Assembly: GCA_027596075.1 (NCBI GenBank)
Contig: JADGJC010000038.1
Coordinates: 1-64,000, forward strand
Source of the DNA: Rhizophlyctis rosea
Taxonomy: Eukaryota > Chytridiomycota > Chytridiomycetes > Rhizophlyctidales > Rhizophlyctidaceae
Direction of reading: 5' to 3'
Length of the DNA stretch: 64,000 bases
Shown here: positions 34,549 through 45,620 of the stretch, one piece after another
Layout: each line of letters opens with the position of its first letter
Position numbering within the stretch: position 1 is the first letter of the stretch
Made by a program: the position numbers and the translations under genes
The notes under the pieces: generated by a model
What the model saw: the letters and a program-made list of their open reading frames with translations, nothing else
The model's database searches: none
What the model was told of the DNA's origin: nothing

Positions 34549-36874
34549 GGTGATGGTCTAATGTCAATGTTGCCAATTACTAAGGTGTTAAACAAGTGGT
34601 CTGTGACGCCCTTCAACACAGCTGGGAGCTTGTTTTCATCTAACAGAACAGAGCAGTATTTTGCTTGAAATAGGAACACACGCAAAAATTCATGCGTTTT
34701 TGTACGGTAGATTTGTGGGGCAGCGGATAAATGAAATTCCAGCAGGCCAAAAAATTCAGTCATATAATGCTGATGATCGGCCCAATGGTAGGCAGTCAAT
34801 CTGCTCGTCATCACGATCGTCTATCCCTTTCAGTACCCCCAAACATGGAAGCCGGGAATCTGTGGACATCACCCGAGTCAGAAATCGGTCTCCACATAGA
34901 AGCGCATCACTGAAACATCGACCTTGTTCCACCTCCATTGCTGTGATGAACGCTAGGATCAAGGCGCATGCGCTGCGGTCATGTATTCCAGTGGGTCATT
35001 GGACCCAAAGTTGCTCGCACTTGGTGTGTCCGACTACCCCAAAATCAACAATTTGCGACATCATGCATATTCAACCTATACACACGTTAAACATCATATC
35101 ATTCACTATTTGAAGTATACGTGCATCTTCCAAGGCTTGAAAAATCCAACATACGAATCTTGTTGCTGTTGACCATTGGTAAGAAAATGTAAAAAGGCTA
35201 GTGAAAGTCAGAAGGACCCTGGCGTCAATGTGGCGCGCAGCAACAGCCAGCCATTGGGGCTTGGAGCAGCGCCACAAGATTGGCGTCCACATGGATGTTC
35301 CCAAATGCGGACCTACTGCACCGACTTCGCTTTTCTCTCTTTCCCAGAACTTCTTAGCTATCAGTTCACGCACAATTCTCTTTGGCAATCGCAGTGGAGA
35401 CCGGTAGGGTTAGGCACGGTTTGGGAAGCCCTCCTGTCTTTGGCGGCAGGCATCTATGGGTACGGATGGGTGTGGTCTATGCTGTTGCCGGCACGACGTA
35501 ACCGCGAGAGCCTCTCTTGTATCGCGCCAAGAGTGGGTGATCGGCAATGGAGCGAACACGGTGTGACTAGGCCCGGACATCTTCTACTATGTCCCAGAGC
35601 CGGATTTCTATGGCTCGTCGAAGCTCTGTTGCGGAGTCCGACCACCCGTTGTGCCGCGAAGTTGTGTTGACGAAATTGCGATTGCTGTTTTTCTTTCAAG
35701 CTTTGGCGTGTCATGTCATACCATCCCTGGTCCTGCGGGCAATGGACCAGGGGTTCGAATCCTCTGGAAGCAAATCGGGTTAAGACCTTCTCCACCTTCA
35801 TGTCGACGACCACCTGCATACTGATGGAACCACCTTTTGGGGCTTCTTTGCTGGTTGCACCAGGGTCTGGGTCTTCAGTCCCTCAGCGGTCGTGAACGAC
35901 TTGTCGAACGGTGGACCCGATCTCCAGCATTCTTGGGCTGGCTTTATTTTGCTCTGGTTTTGGTGACGCCTTCTTCCTTCGGGAGGATTGGCGGGCTGGT
36001 TCAAATCCGGCACAGAGCTCAAGATGTGAATATTGTCTCCGTGGTCTGATGTGATGCTTTTGCGATGGGCGGGGAAGGCTAGGAAGTGCGTTGATTTGCA
36101 ACATTCTCTCATGTATCCTCAACAATACTACCCTACTGTACAGCTAGCACGTTGTGTGCGTCATTTTGCCCGTACACTCTTCTCGCTGGGGTACCTTGCG
36201 TGATTCATAAGAGTGCCATTCAACTGCAAAGGAAAAGATGTTACCCTTCCGCGACTAACTCAGCCATTCCCATACACATAGGCGCACTTTACTCACATTT
36301 TCATATATGTCAATTTGAATAAGAATGGATCCGATGTAGCACAGACCGGACTGTCCTTGCATTACGCAATATACTAGTAACGAATGAAAGATCGTGCGTA
36401 CCTGCCGATTCAAACGCTGCAATTACAAAGTCCAGAATTTGTCAAGTCCTTCAATCATACAGTAAAGCTGATGCAATGCAGCATGCACACAGGGCGGACC
36501 GACGCACTGGCCTTCACCTGCCTTCATCGAACTGCTCCAAGTGCAACCTCCGTAATTCCTCCGCGGCCATGTCTCCGACTCGGACATTCCAAATCGACGC
36601 GTGCACCACGCCTTTACTAATCATATCAAAAGCTCTTGAATTGCGCGACTCGCATGCACCCTTTCAATGTGTGGGAAACTGCAAGGAGGCAAAGTTTATA
36701 AGAGTCTGACCAGCGCTTCTTCCCCAATCCATTCAATCATTCAGTCAAGCACCACATCTTGCGATCCCAACAACTTGGATATTCACGATCGACAATAACT
36801 GACACAGTCCATCGCCTGACCCACAAGTCGTTTCAATACTCTTCCCATCTCACCATCAAACACTAAATCCAACA
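34549..36874. other. 2.3 kb intergenic stretch with B-box-like motifs
   Basis: I found no supported protein gene. Two strings resemble a tRNA B box: GGGGTTCGAATCC near 35749-35763 and CTGGTTCAAATCC near 35997-36010, but neither folds into a full cloverleaf. Beside the first lies a perfect 8-base-pair hairpin (CCTGGTCC, loop of ten, GGACCAGG). The right end (36700-36874) is the promoter and leader of the dehydrogenase gene. Confidence 0.4.
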
Positions 36875-38066
36875 ATGGTCCAACAAATCAAAGCTCTCAT
36901 CGCCAACAAGGCCGGTCCTCTCTCGGAGGTTCTCTCTGTTGAGGAAGTTCCGAAGCCTACGCCCGGTGCCGGTCAAGTGTTGATTCGTGTCCATTCGGCT
37001 GCTGTCAAGTATGTACCAAATTTCCCCTTGTTATACTCAAAGCTCGACACTGACATATTTGATCCTCTTTCATTACAGCCCGCTCGACTGGAAACAGGCT
37101 CAGTATGGTCTCTTTGTCCAATCTTGGCCCTTGGTATTGGGTTACGATGCTAGCGGTGTTGTTGCGGAGGTCGGGGAGGGTGTGACAGAGTTTGCGGTCG
37201 GAGACGAAGTATTTGGATGTGGGAGTCAAGCCTTCGCTGAGTATGCTTTGGTGAATGCTGTCCGGTTATACAAGGTATGCATCCTGTTGAACGTTAAGAC
37301 TCTCATAGGAGGCACTTGTGTGCTGACTTATTTACCAGAAACCCAAGAACGTGTCTTTCGAAGCAGCTGCAACACTATCTGTTGGGCTTAGCACTGCAGT
37401 GATGGGGTTGTTCCTTGAGCGTGGGCTAGGGTTGGGCAGGAAGGCACAGAATGCTGAGTGGATCCTTGTGACTGGTGGAGCTACTTCTGTTGGTGCATTC
37501 ACAGTTCAGCTGGCGGCTCGGGCTGGTTACCGAGTCATTGCCACTGCCTCAAAGAAGAATGAGAAGGTATGTTGTTCATCTGATTGTACTTCCGGACTTA
37601 CCGAGCAGATTGCTAACATTTGTATACCTGATAGTATCTGAAATCACTCGGCGCATCCCACGTCATTGATTACAGCCTCCCAGCGGACCAGCAAGTTGCT
37701 TCAATTCAGCACATCACCGACAACAAGCTCCGCTATGCGATCGATCTTGCTAACCAGGCGACTTCCGAACTCGCTGCCAAGGCCGTGAACCCATCGCTTA
37801 AACCACTGGTCATTCTGTTCGCCCACTTCGGTCCCTTTGAAGTCCCTGCTGGCGTTGAGCACCGTGCCATCTCGTCTGGGGAACCGGCGGCCCTGCAGCC
37901 TATCAAGGATTATGTTCTTGCGGAAGTTTTGCCTGCTTTGGAGAGTGGGGAGATCAAGGCAAACAATGTGCAGCTGGTGGAGGGAGGCTTGGAGGGTTTG
38001 AAGGAGGGGTTGCGGCTGTCTGCTGAAGGGAAGGTCAGCGCTGCTAAGGTGGTGGCCAACATCTAG
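36875..38066 (+). CDS. Medium-chain dehydrogenase/reductase, quinone- or enoyl-reductase-like
   Basis: Four exons. The N-terminal GroES-like domain reads MVQQIKALIANKAGPLSEV, GQVLIRVHSAAV, then NPLDWKQAQYGLFVQSWPLV and LGYDASGVVAEVGEGVTEF. The NADPH-binding fold reads WILVTGGATSVGAFTVQLAA and RAGYRVIATASKKNEK, then YLKSLGASHVIDYSLPADQQ. The catalytic-zinc Cys/His set of alcohol dehydrogenases is not evident, so it belongs with the zinc-independent quinone oxidoreductases or the trans-enoyl reductases associated with fungal polyketide clusters. No polyketide synthase or other cluster gene is nearby, so a stand-alone reductase is more likely. Introns at about 37010-37078, 37275-37338 and 37567-37634 have normal signals. 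The start at 36875 follows a C/A-rich leader. Length (about 330 residues) fits the family. Confidence 0.87.
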
Positions 38067-38399
38067 TAGGCATTGCGAACTCGAAAATGTATATATAGAA
38101 GTTGTAGATGGTAATTGTAGTATTTTGTAGTTCTTAATATCCGGATAACATACGTTTTTCAATACAAAATTCTCGGTATGAACTTCTGGAGCAAACTCAT
38201 ATATCATGCATCATGTGGCTTGGTGGGACGGATGTAAACAAACATCGACTGTCCGTGCCACTTGTTTCAAAACCATCACGAGACTCACCTTACTGTCCCA
38301 TCGTCCCACCTTTTTCAACTTTCACATCATTGACGCGATAGCAGTCGTACGCAAACGACAACTCGGTCTTTACGAACTGTTCCTAACACAAACGCTCCC
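38067..38399. promoter_or_regulatory. Short spacer between dehydrogenase and RPC2
   Basis: The first 100 bases are A/T-rich and look like a 3' end; the rest should contain the RPC2 promoter. I see no distinct regulatory motif. Confidence 0.35.
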
Positions 38400-41300
38400 A
38401 TGATAGGAGGTCACCAGAGCTCGTCTGCCTCCGCTGGCCCACCAACGCCCTACAGGCCGCCTAAGCGTGCAGTCGTCGCTCCGCCAGCAACTTCCTCTTC
38501 CATCAAAGGCAAACGCAGTCTTTTCAGCGTCGGAGATGCGGTTGAAGCGGATAATCATTGCGTGGACTCTCAAACGAAGTTCACCGATCCCATCAAATCA
38601 TCCGAGGCAAGTGGTATTCTACTGAATGCCTCGGGACGCTGTTACCCTGATGGTTTCATCAATGCAGGACAAATGGCGTCTTATCCCTTCCTTTTTGGCA
38701 ACAGAAGGCCTGCTCCAGCAACATATCCGGTCCTTTGACCATTTTGTAGACGTGGAAATGCCAAAGATCGTGCGCGATAACGCCTACATTGATAGCGATG
38801 TGGACCCATCATTCTATCTGAAGTAAGCCGTCCGATACGTGTCGGCTTGAGTTCGCATCATGAACCATCACTCATGATCGTACAAACCCAGATTCACAAA
38901 CATTCAAGTCCGCCAACCCACCGTCCACGACCACTTTGTCGGAGTATCAACGCCCGCGACGCCGCATGAATGCCGTCTTCGCGACTTGACGTACGCCGGT
39001 CGTATCACGGTCAATATCCAGTACCGTCGCGCTCAGCAGATTGTGACGAAGAAGGACATGGAGATTGGGTGGTTGCCCATCATGTTGAAGAGCAAGCGGT
39101 GTATTCTTTACAACAAGGGGGCTGCAGAATGCGTGGACTTGGATGAGTGTCCTTTGGATCCAGGTAATTCTCCATCGCGTCTAGGAGGCAACATTAGAGG
39201 TGGAATATCAACGTTGCATCACATCAGGCGGATACTTCGTCATCAACGGCGTTGAAAGAATCATCCTCATCCAAGAACAGCTATCGAAAAATCGTATCAT
39301 CATTGAGGAGGATCATCATGGCGTGATCAGTGCGAGTGTGCACAGCGCCACGGATGTGAAGAGGAGCAAGACGCACGTGATGTACACTAAATCACAGAAG
39401 GTGGTGCTGAGAAACAACAGTCTGAATGCGGATGTGGATGTTGTTGTTGCGATGAGGGTAAGAGTGCCATCGTCACCTTTTCTTTGACTCGTTTCAGACG
39501 ACCTCTAACATGTCACTCCAGGCAATGGGCATCCAAAGTGACCGCGAAATCGCCGAACTCGTCTGCGGCAACACACCATCCCTCCTGACCCTCTTCACCT
39601 CCAGTCTCATGTCAAGTCCAAACATCCGCACTCAAGCTGAAGCTCTCTACGATATCGGCATCAAAGTGAAAGTGCACATGCGATCTCATCGGGCACCGAC
39701 TGGACCGGGCCATGTGCGTACTCCGGCTGACGATGCGAGAGATCTGCTGGCCGACACGGTGTTGGCGCATGTGCCGGTTGAGGATTCGGGTGGGGAGATA
39801 CGGTTTAGACCGAAGGCCGTGTTATTGGGTTTTATGGCGAGGAAGGTGTTGATGGCGATTCAGAAGGGCGGAGCGTTGGATGATCAGGATTATATGGGGA
39901 ATAAGAGATTGGAACTGTACGTCATCTCATTTCGGTGACGCTCACTTGTGCAGACGCACTCATTCAAAGAAATTATAGATCCGGTCCCCTTCTCACCATC
40001 TTGTTCGAGGATCTGTTCAAATCGTGGACGACGTACATCAAGCGCAACATCGACGCTAATCTGAAACGCAAGAACCGGACCAGCTTATACGACCCTGCGT
40101 CAGCGTTGACGCAAACGTCGCGTATCGTCACGGACGGCATGGTCCGTGCATTGGCTACCGGGAACTGGAGGGTGAATAGATTCAAAATGGACCGGGCGGG
40201 TGTTACACAGATTCTGACGAGGTTGAGTTATGCATCGGCGGTTGGCTGTCTTGGTAGAGTCGCCAGCCAGGTAAGATTGGATTGGATTTGTATTTGCATA
40301 CGACGTGTTGCTGACGAGTGAAGATGAAAGTTCGAGAAATCCAGAAAAGTGAGCGGTCCTCGGTCACTTCAGGTATGTCCAGGTTTTGAGCAGGATGTTT
40401 GCGCGGACCAGCTTCATTCCAGAACATCGTCCAACATAGACATCATCATGGGGAATGCTATGTCCAGCAGACACTCCAGAAGGAGAATCATGCGGATTAA
40501 TCAAGCATCTGGCGCTGACCGCTCGCATCACAAATGATACCAGTGCAGACCCAATTCGTCATTATCTTTTCATTCTGGGATTGGAGGATGTCAATTATGT
40601 TGGTGGCCGGGACATCTACGCATCCAACTCCGCGCTGGTGTTCCTGAATGGCGTCCTGCTGGGTATCCATCGCAACCCGCTTAAACTCGCAGCGAGCATC
40701 CGTGCTTTGAGGCGCACTGGAAAACTTGATCCGGACATCTCCATCTCGGTGTTGGAAGGTGATCAGAAGGTGGTGAATGTGAGCAGCGACAGTGGGCGGG
40801 TGTCGAGACCGTTGATTGTCGTTGAGAAGGGAGAGCCTAAGGTGACGGATAAGCATTTCGCCGTCCTTAATGCTGGGAAGTTGTCATTTGCAGATCTGGT
40901 GGACGGAGGGAAGATCGAGTACTTGGATGTTAACGAGTCATCGGATTCGTTCATTGCGCTTACCGAAGAAGACATCTACTACAACCCTCCCAAGAACCCA
41001 AAGTTGCGGCGACTCCGGCAAAATGCAAACCCATTCCCTGACACGACGCACCTGGAGATTGCGCCTTTCAGTATTCTCGGTGCCATTGCCGGTATCATTC
41101 CGTTCCCCAACCACAATCAGTCTCCCCGCAACACCTATCAGTGCGCCATGGGCAAACAAGCAACGGGCATCCTCGCCACCAATCAACACATCCGTCTCGA
41201 CAGCCTCGCATACCTCCTCAACTACCCGCAATACCCACTCGTCAGCACACACACCATGGACATCTGCCACCTCTCCGAACTGCCCGCCGGTCAAAACGCC

Positions 41301-42799
41301 GTTGTTGCTGTAATGAGCTACTCAGGTTACGACATTGAAGACGCGGTGGTTCTTGGGAGAGCGAGTCTGGATAGGGGTTTCGGGAGGTGCGAAGTTCTGA
41401 GACGCTTCTCGACTTTGATCAAGGCATATGCGGATAGTAGGTCGGTGGATCAGGTCGTGCCGCCGGCGGTTGATAGGGAGGGAAGAGTTGATGTTGCGTA
41501 TGAGGCAATTGAGGATGATGGGATTGTTGGGGTTGGGGAGTGGATCAAGCCGGGTGGTGTGCTAGTTAATAAGATGGTGCCGGCGCATGCGAGGAGGCTG
41601 GGTCCGAGTGTGAGGGATGTTGTGGATGTGGAGAGTTTCGAGCATGTGGAGAGGCCGACGAAGTTCAGGTGAGAGGTTCTATTGCTGGCCATCGGGAATC
41701 GCTTGATGACAAAGGAGCATTGCAGATACCCTGGCGAAGCCTTGGTCGACAAAGTCCTCATAACCCAAAATCACGAAGACCAAATCAACATCAAGATTCT
41801 CGTTCGCCAGCCGCGCCGACCTGAGATAGGCGACAAGTTCAGCTCTCGGCATGGCCAGAAAGGCGTTTGTGGTATCATTGTCAATCAGGAAGACATGCCG
41901 TTTGATTCTGATGGCATTGTACCTGATATGATCATGAATCCGCACGGATTTCCGAGTCGGATGACGGTGGGGCAGATGTTGGAGCTTGTGACTGGGAAGG
42001 TTGGTGCTTTAGAAGGATGTATTGGCAATGGAACGGTAAGATATTGGTCTTCTCATGCATTATGGGTAAATTCGACGGAACGCTGATATTGATGAGGACC
42101 ATGTATCAGGCCTTTCATGACCCCGAAGTGGAAGTTCTCGCCAAGCTTTTGGTAGACAACGGGTTCAATTATTCCGGAAAGGATTATCTGACATCTGGCA
42201 TCACGGGTGAACCGTTGTCCGCATACATTTTCATTGGACCCGTATTCTACCAGAAGTTGAAGCATATGGTGATTGACAAGATGCATGCCCGCTCGAGGTG
42301 AGTCTTCCATTTCACGTTCTGATGCATGCTCCCGTAGCAATGACAGCCAATGCATCCATACAACGTGAATGTCAAATACAGAGGACCACGAACGCAAATC
42401 GCCCGCCAACCAACCGAAGGCCGCTCCCGCGACGGCGGTCTCCGACTTGGCGAGATGGAACGAGACTGCCTCGTAGCGCACGGAACATCCTCCATCCTCA
42501 TCGAACGCCTCATGATGGCGTCGGACGCGACCACTGTGCAAGTTTGTGGTGCTTGTGGGATTTTGGCGGGTGCGTGGAATGGGGTGTGCAAGTGTTGTGG
42601 GGCGGGAGAGGGTGTGACTGTGGATTCGATTGATGATGGGAAGAAGAGGAAGGATAAGAAGTGGAAGGGGAAGGGTGTGAGGAGTGGTGGGAGGGGAGGG
42701 GTTGTGGAGGTGAAGGTTCCGTATGCTTGTAAGTTGTTGTTTCAGGAGTTGATGAGTATGAATGTTGTGCCGAGGGTTGGAGTTGGTGATTTGGAGTGA
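38400..42799 (+). CDS. RPC2: Second-largest subunit of RNA polymerase III (RPC2/RET1)
   Basis: Catalytic-core subunit of the enzyme that makes tRNA and 5S rRNA. The opening [20 protein letters not shown] and [20 protein letters not shown] with [10 protein letters not shown] is the Pol III form, not Pol I or [23 protein letters not shown] and [21 protein letters not shown] follow. The active-site side has [32 protein letters not shown], then [20 protein letters not shown] and [20 protein letters not shown]. The C-terminus has [19 protein letters not shown] and a zinc site, [11 protein letters not shown] followed by CKCCG. A Lys/Gly-rich insert follows that zinc site, before [20 protein letters not shown]. 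About ten introns. One, after codon GAG at 38605-38607, starts GCAAGT and ends GCAG, a GC-AG intron required to keep KSSE|DKWRL in frame. It is slightly compact for the family but complete. Confidence 0.95.
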
Positions 42800-43913
42800 T
42801 GGGATAGAGCGGTTGGGAGAAAGGGGTTGGAAAAGTACGTATGCTCTCTTTTTGCTACAAGTGTATTGTCGAGCATGAGTTTTTGCAATATTGCAGTAAG
42901 TCGTTTTACGCTATCGAAATATTTGCATCAGAGCGTGCATCGATCCAGAAAAGGATACATGAAGTCGATGAAAAAAACGGTGTCCGTCTGTCAATAAAGT
43001 GCTTCAAGGCAAGAGTTGAACCCCGAACCTCCTAAATTGCCCAAATATATGATCCTCGCGCAGTTGCAGCTACCTTACACATATGTGATAACTTCAGTTT
43101 AGCTTGCCGCAACGAGCATTTACCAACTCAAGGACCCTGAAAATGTGGCTTTCAACTGAATCCAGTGAGGTGGCACAGTCATTCGTTTGCAGGGTTGCCG
43201 TCGTGACTTTGCCTTTTGCTCTCCATAATCCCACTGAAATACAAAGAATCGGGAAAGTACGGAAAAGTTAGGGAGGGTGCAACTGTGCAACTGTGCAAGC
43301 AAATTCAGATGTATGGGATGCGGCCGAAAGAGCGACGCCCTACATGAGTGAGCACTTTTTGCACCTTTTTGGGGTGATCAGAGCGGAAGCATCGGTAAAT
43401 TGTGCATCCCGGTGAACTTCATTCCAGGAAACAGCTACATACTGTGTCGTTCAAAAGAATCGATGATACGAATTTTCCCCATCAACAAGGTTTTGTCATT
43501 TTCAGTTTCGTTAATTGAACCCTTATTTGTGGGACGGTTGTGGCCGAAAGGGCTTATAAATCTCGATGATCAGTTCTGGCCGCAAATGGCCGGAATTGGA
43601 AGAATAGGTCACCTCCGGAACGCCATTGTGGTCGTGAAAGATGACCTTACGTGATCAAGGGGCACAGTTCCGCAGTAAAAAACGTTTTCCGATTTTTCCG
43701 GGGTCTATAAGGGATTTGGAGCCCTGCGCTCTTCCTAAATGGAGCTGAAGTTGTTGAGTCAACAAGTTTGTAATCGACTTTGTCCGGGGAAGGCTCCTAG
43801 GGGTCCTTTCTGTGTCTTTTATAAGACGGGAGCTGCATGAACGCGCAGTAGTGCGCTTTGCGCGTTGCAGTTTGATATATTCCCCGGTATCGTGCCCACT
43901 CACACAATCATTA
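42800..43913. other. Intergenic, no supported gene
   Basis: 1.1 kb between RPC2 and the hydroxylase gene. A duplicated GTGCAACTGTGCAA string sits near 43279-43297. A TATA-like GATATATTC lies about 35 bases upstream of the next start. Nothing else was seen. Confidence 0.4.
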
Positions 43914-44783
43914 ATGCCTATACACTTTACCAACATGATGGCTGACTTGGCACAGACATTCTATTTGCCGACATTCGTGTGGGCAGCTCAGATGGTCACT
44001 TACCATGCCTTCGCCCTGCTCTTCCATTGGAGCGACGTGACTGGTAAACTACGACGAGTAAAAGTCCGTGACAACGACCGCAAGACGTACCTCCAACTCC
44101 TTCCAACTGTCCTCTTCAACCAAATCTTCATTCTCCTCCCGGCCATGCTCTTCGCCGCCTACACCAATATTGCGTTCGCCGGAAAACCCACCCGCCTTCC
44201 CCTCTGGCGCTTTTTCCTTTCCTTTCCATGCCTTACCATCGGACACGACTTCATTCAGTACTACTTTCATCGCTACGCTCTACACTCGCCAGATCGCCGC
44301 ATCGCCCGTCTGTTCCAACATGGCGTCCATCACTCTACGGGAGCAACAAAAGCCATCTCGGCATGCTACATGGCCCCGCTCGACTTCGTGCTTGAGATCG
44401 TTTTTCCGTACTTGGTACCACTTGCTCTTGTAGGCAGTGCCGGCAGCGACATTTACTTCCACACCCTCGTCGCATGCATCGGTGCCATTGGTGGGCTGTA
44501 CGAGCATTCTGGATACGACTTCTCCCTTTTCTTCCGTTCACCTACCGTAGCGAATCCTTCGGAGAAGCCGTGCGCGGAACTAACGGAGCAGCACCACCCA
44601 GTAATCAGTATCGTCCGCTCCTTCCTTGCCGACTTCTTGGACAACCGGGCACATAGTGAACACCATTCTCGCGGATACGTTAGCTTTTCGGATGGATTTG
44701 GAAGTCCGGGGATTTGTGATACTATCTTTAAGACAAGATGGGATCTGATGCCGACCAGGAGGGGAAAGGTTGCTCGTAACTAA
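43914..44783 (+). CDS. Fatty-acid-hydroxylase/sterol-desaturase superfamily enzyme
   Basis: An intronless ER-membrane di-iron oxygenase of about 289 residues. The start is ATG 43914 (MPIHFTNMMADLAQTFYLP) or the internal pair at 43935-43940; no upstream ATG is in frame. Membrane segments include FVWAAQMVTYHAFALLF and LLPTVLFNQIFILLPAML. The three His clusters that bind iron are all present: HDFIQYYFHRYALHSP, FQHGVHHST and AHSEHHSRG. The last is followed by YVSFSDGFGSPG, and ends TRWDLMPTRRGK. The family includes C-4 and C-5 sterol oxidases and sphingolipid and alkane hydroxylases. The spacing is closest to the general group rather than to Erg3 or Erg25, so the substrate cannot be named. No neighbour helps. 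Confidence 0.85.
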   Translation: MPIHFTNMMADLAQTFYLPTFVWAAQMVTYHAFALLFHWSDVTGKLRRVKVRDNDRKTYLQLLPTVLFNQIFILLPAMLFAAYTNIAFAGKPTRLPLWRFFLSFPCLTIGHDFIQYYFHRYALHSPDRRIARLFQHGVHHSTGATKAISACYMAPLDFVLEIVFPYLVPLALVGSAGSDIYFHTLVACIGAIGGLYEHSGYDFSLFFRSPTVANPSEKPCAELTEQHHPVISIVRSFLADFLDNRAHSEHHSRGYVSFSDGFGSPGICDTIFKTRWDLMPTRRGKVARN

Positions 44784-45620
44784 GACTCACCAGACTTTTG
44801 TAGCATGATTCATAGAGATGGTAGTTGGGAGGGCTGTGAATGTAGTGGATGGATGTTGGCGCTTTGTATATAGATGTTGCGCCTTTGGGCATAGTTTCCC
44901 TTGTAAACATAGATTTGTAATGATACTAGACTTGAGAGCCCGTAAACAACCCACCAAGAAAGTTAAAAACTTTGAGGAGTTCAAGACTGCTTCAGACATT
45001 ACATTCGGTGCCCGGCATTGGATTGTATGTTATTATCCGGATAGTGAGCACACGCTTAATCCAAAAGACAGGCAATCTTCCCTGAAATGACTTGGTACAT
45101 TGTTCACCTCCATTGTACTTGTATGTTGCAACACACATCAAAAACGAAGGAAGGGACCCTGAGAAGGTGTGAGAACCCTGGGTCCAATGTGTAGCAGTGT
45201 GTGACTCACGTGGCTGTGCTCACGTGTATGAGTCAGACATGTGATTGATGGTATTTGGTGGCACTGCAAGGGTTGCACTTTGGGTGGGAAAATTCACACA
45301 CACAATCTGCACACCACATCAACCACCAACCACTCAACCAGGTTTTATTTGCTTTCATATTGTTATGTCGTCATCTGCATCTGCAACGCGCCATCATTCT
45401 TCTACTGCGCTGCCTCGAACGCTCTCTCTTTCCCATATCCGTACGGCACTCTGGTGGACACTCGGAAGGTGTCCTCTCTTTATTGTAGCACTGTCTTAGC
45501 CGTCTATTGTCCAATGCCATTCGGTGGCGATTCTGCGAACCACCTCTCTAGGCGTTTCGCGGGTTATCGTCCCTTTAGTTTCGACATCCTGTCTTCCTTC
45601 GAATATTCCCTACATTCATA
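44784..45620. other. Intergenic, contains the carrier-gene promoter
   Basis: No supported gene. Its notable content is the paired TGACTCA/CACGTG cluster at 45202-45235, listed separately. A CA-rich leader (45296-45340) follows. Confidence 0.5.
45202..45235. promoter_or_regulatory. Inverted pair of Gcn4-type and Cbf1-type sites
   Basis: TGACTCA (45202-45208) overlaps CACGTG (45207-45212). Eight bases later a second CACGTG (45221-45226) is followed by TGAGTCA (45229-45235), so the whole block is almost a mirror image on opposite strands. TGACTCA is the core bound by Gcn4-type bZIP factors; TCACGTG is bound by Cbf1-type bHLH factors, which in yeast work with Met4 on sulfur-assimilation genes. 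It lies about 390 bases upstream of a gene most like the APS/PAPS carrier. The sites are read directly; their use is inferred. Confidence 0.55.

Noticed and set aside
35701..35772. Candidate tRNA ending GGTTCGAATCCTCTGGAAGCA
   Set aside because: The T arm pairs, but no 5' acceptor strand complementary to GGAAGCA exists at the right distance and there is no D arm.
35950..36018. Candidate tRNA bounded by GCTCTG and CAGAGC
   Set aside because: The central arm closes on a four-base TTCG loop, and no D stem or seven-base anticodon loop can be drawn.
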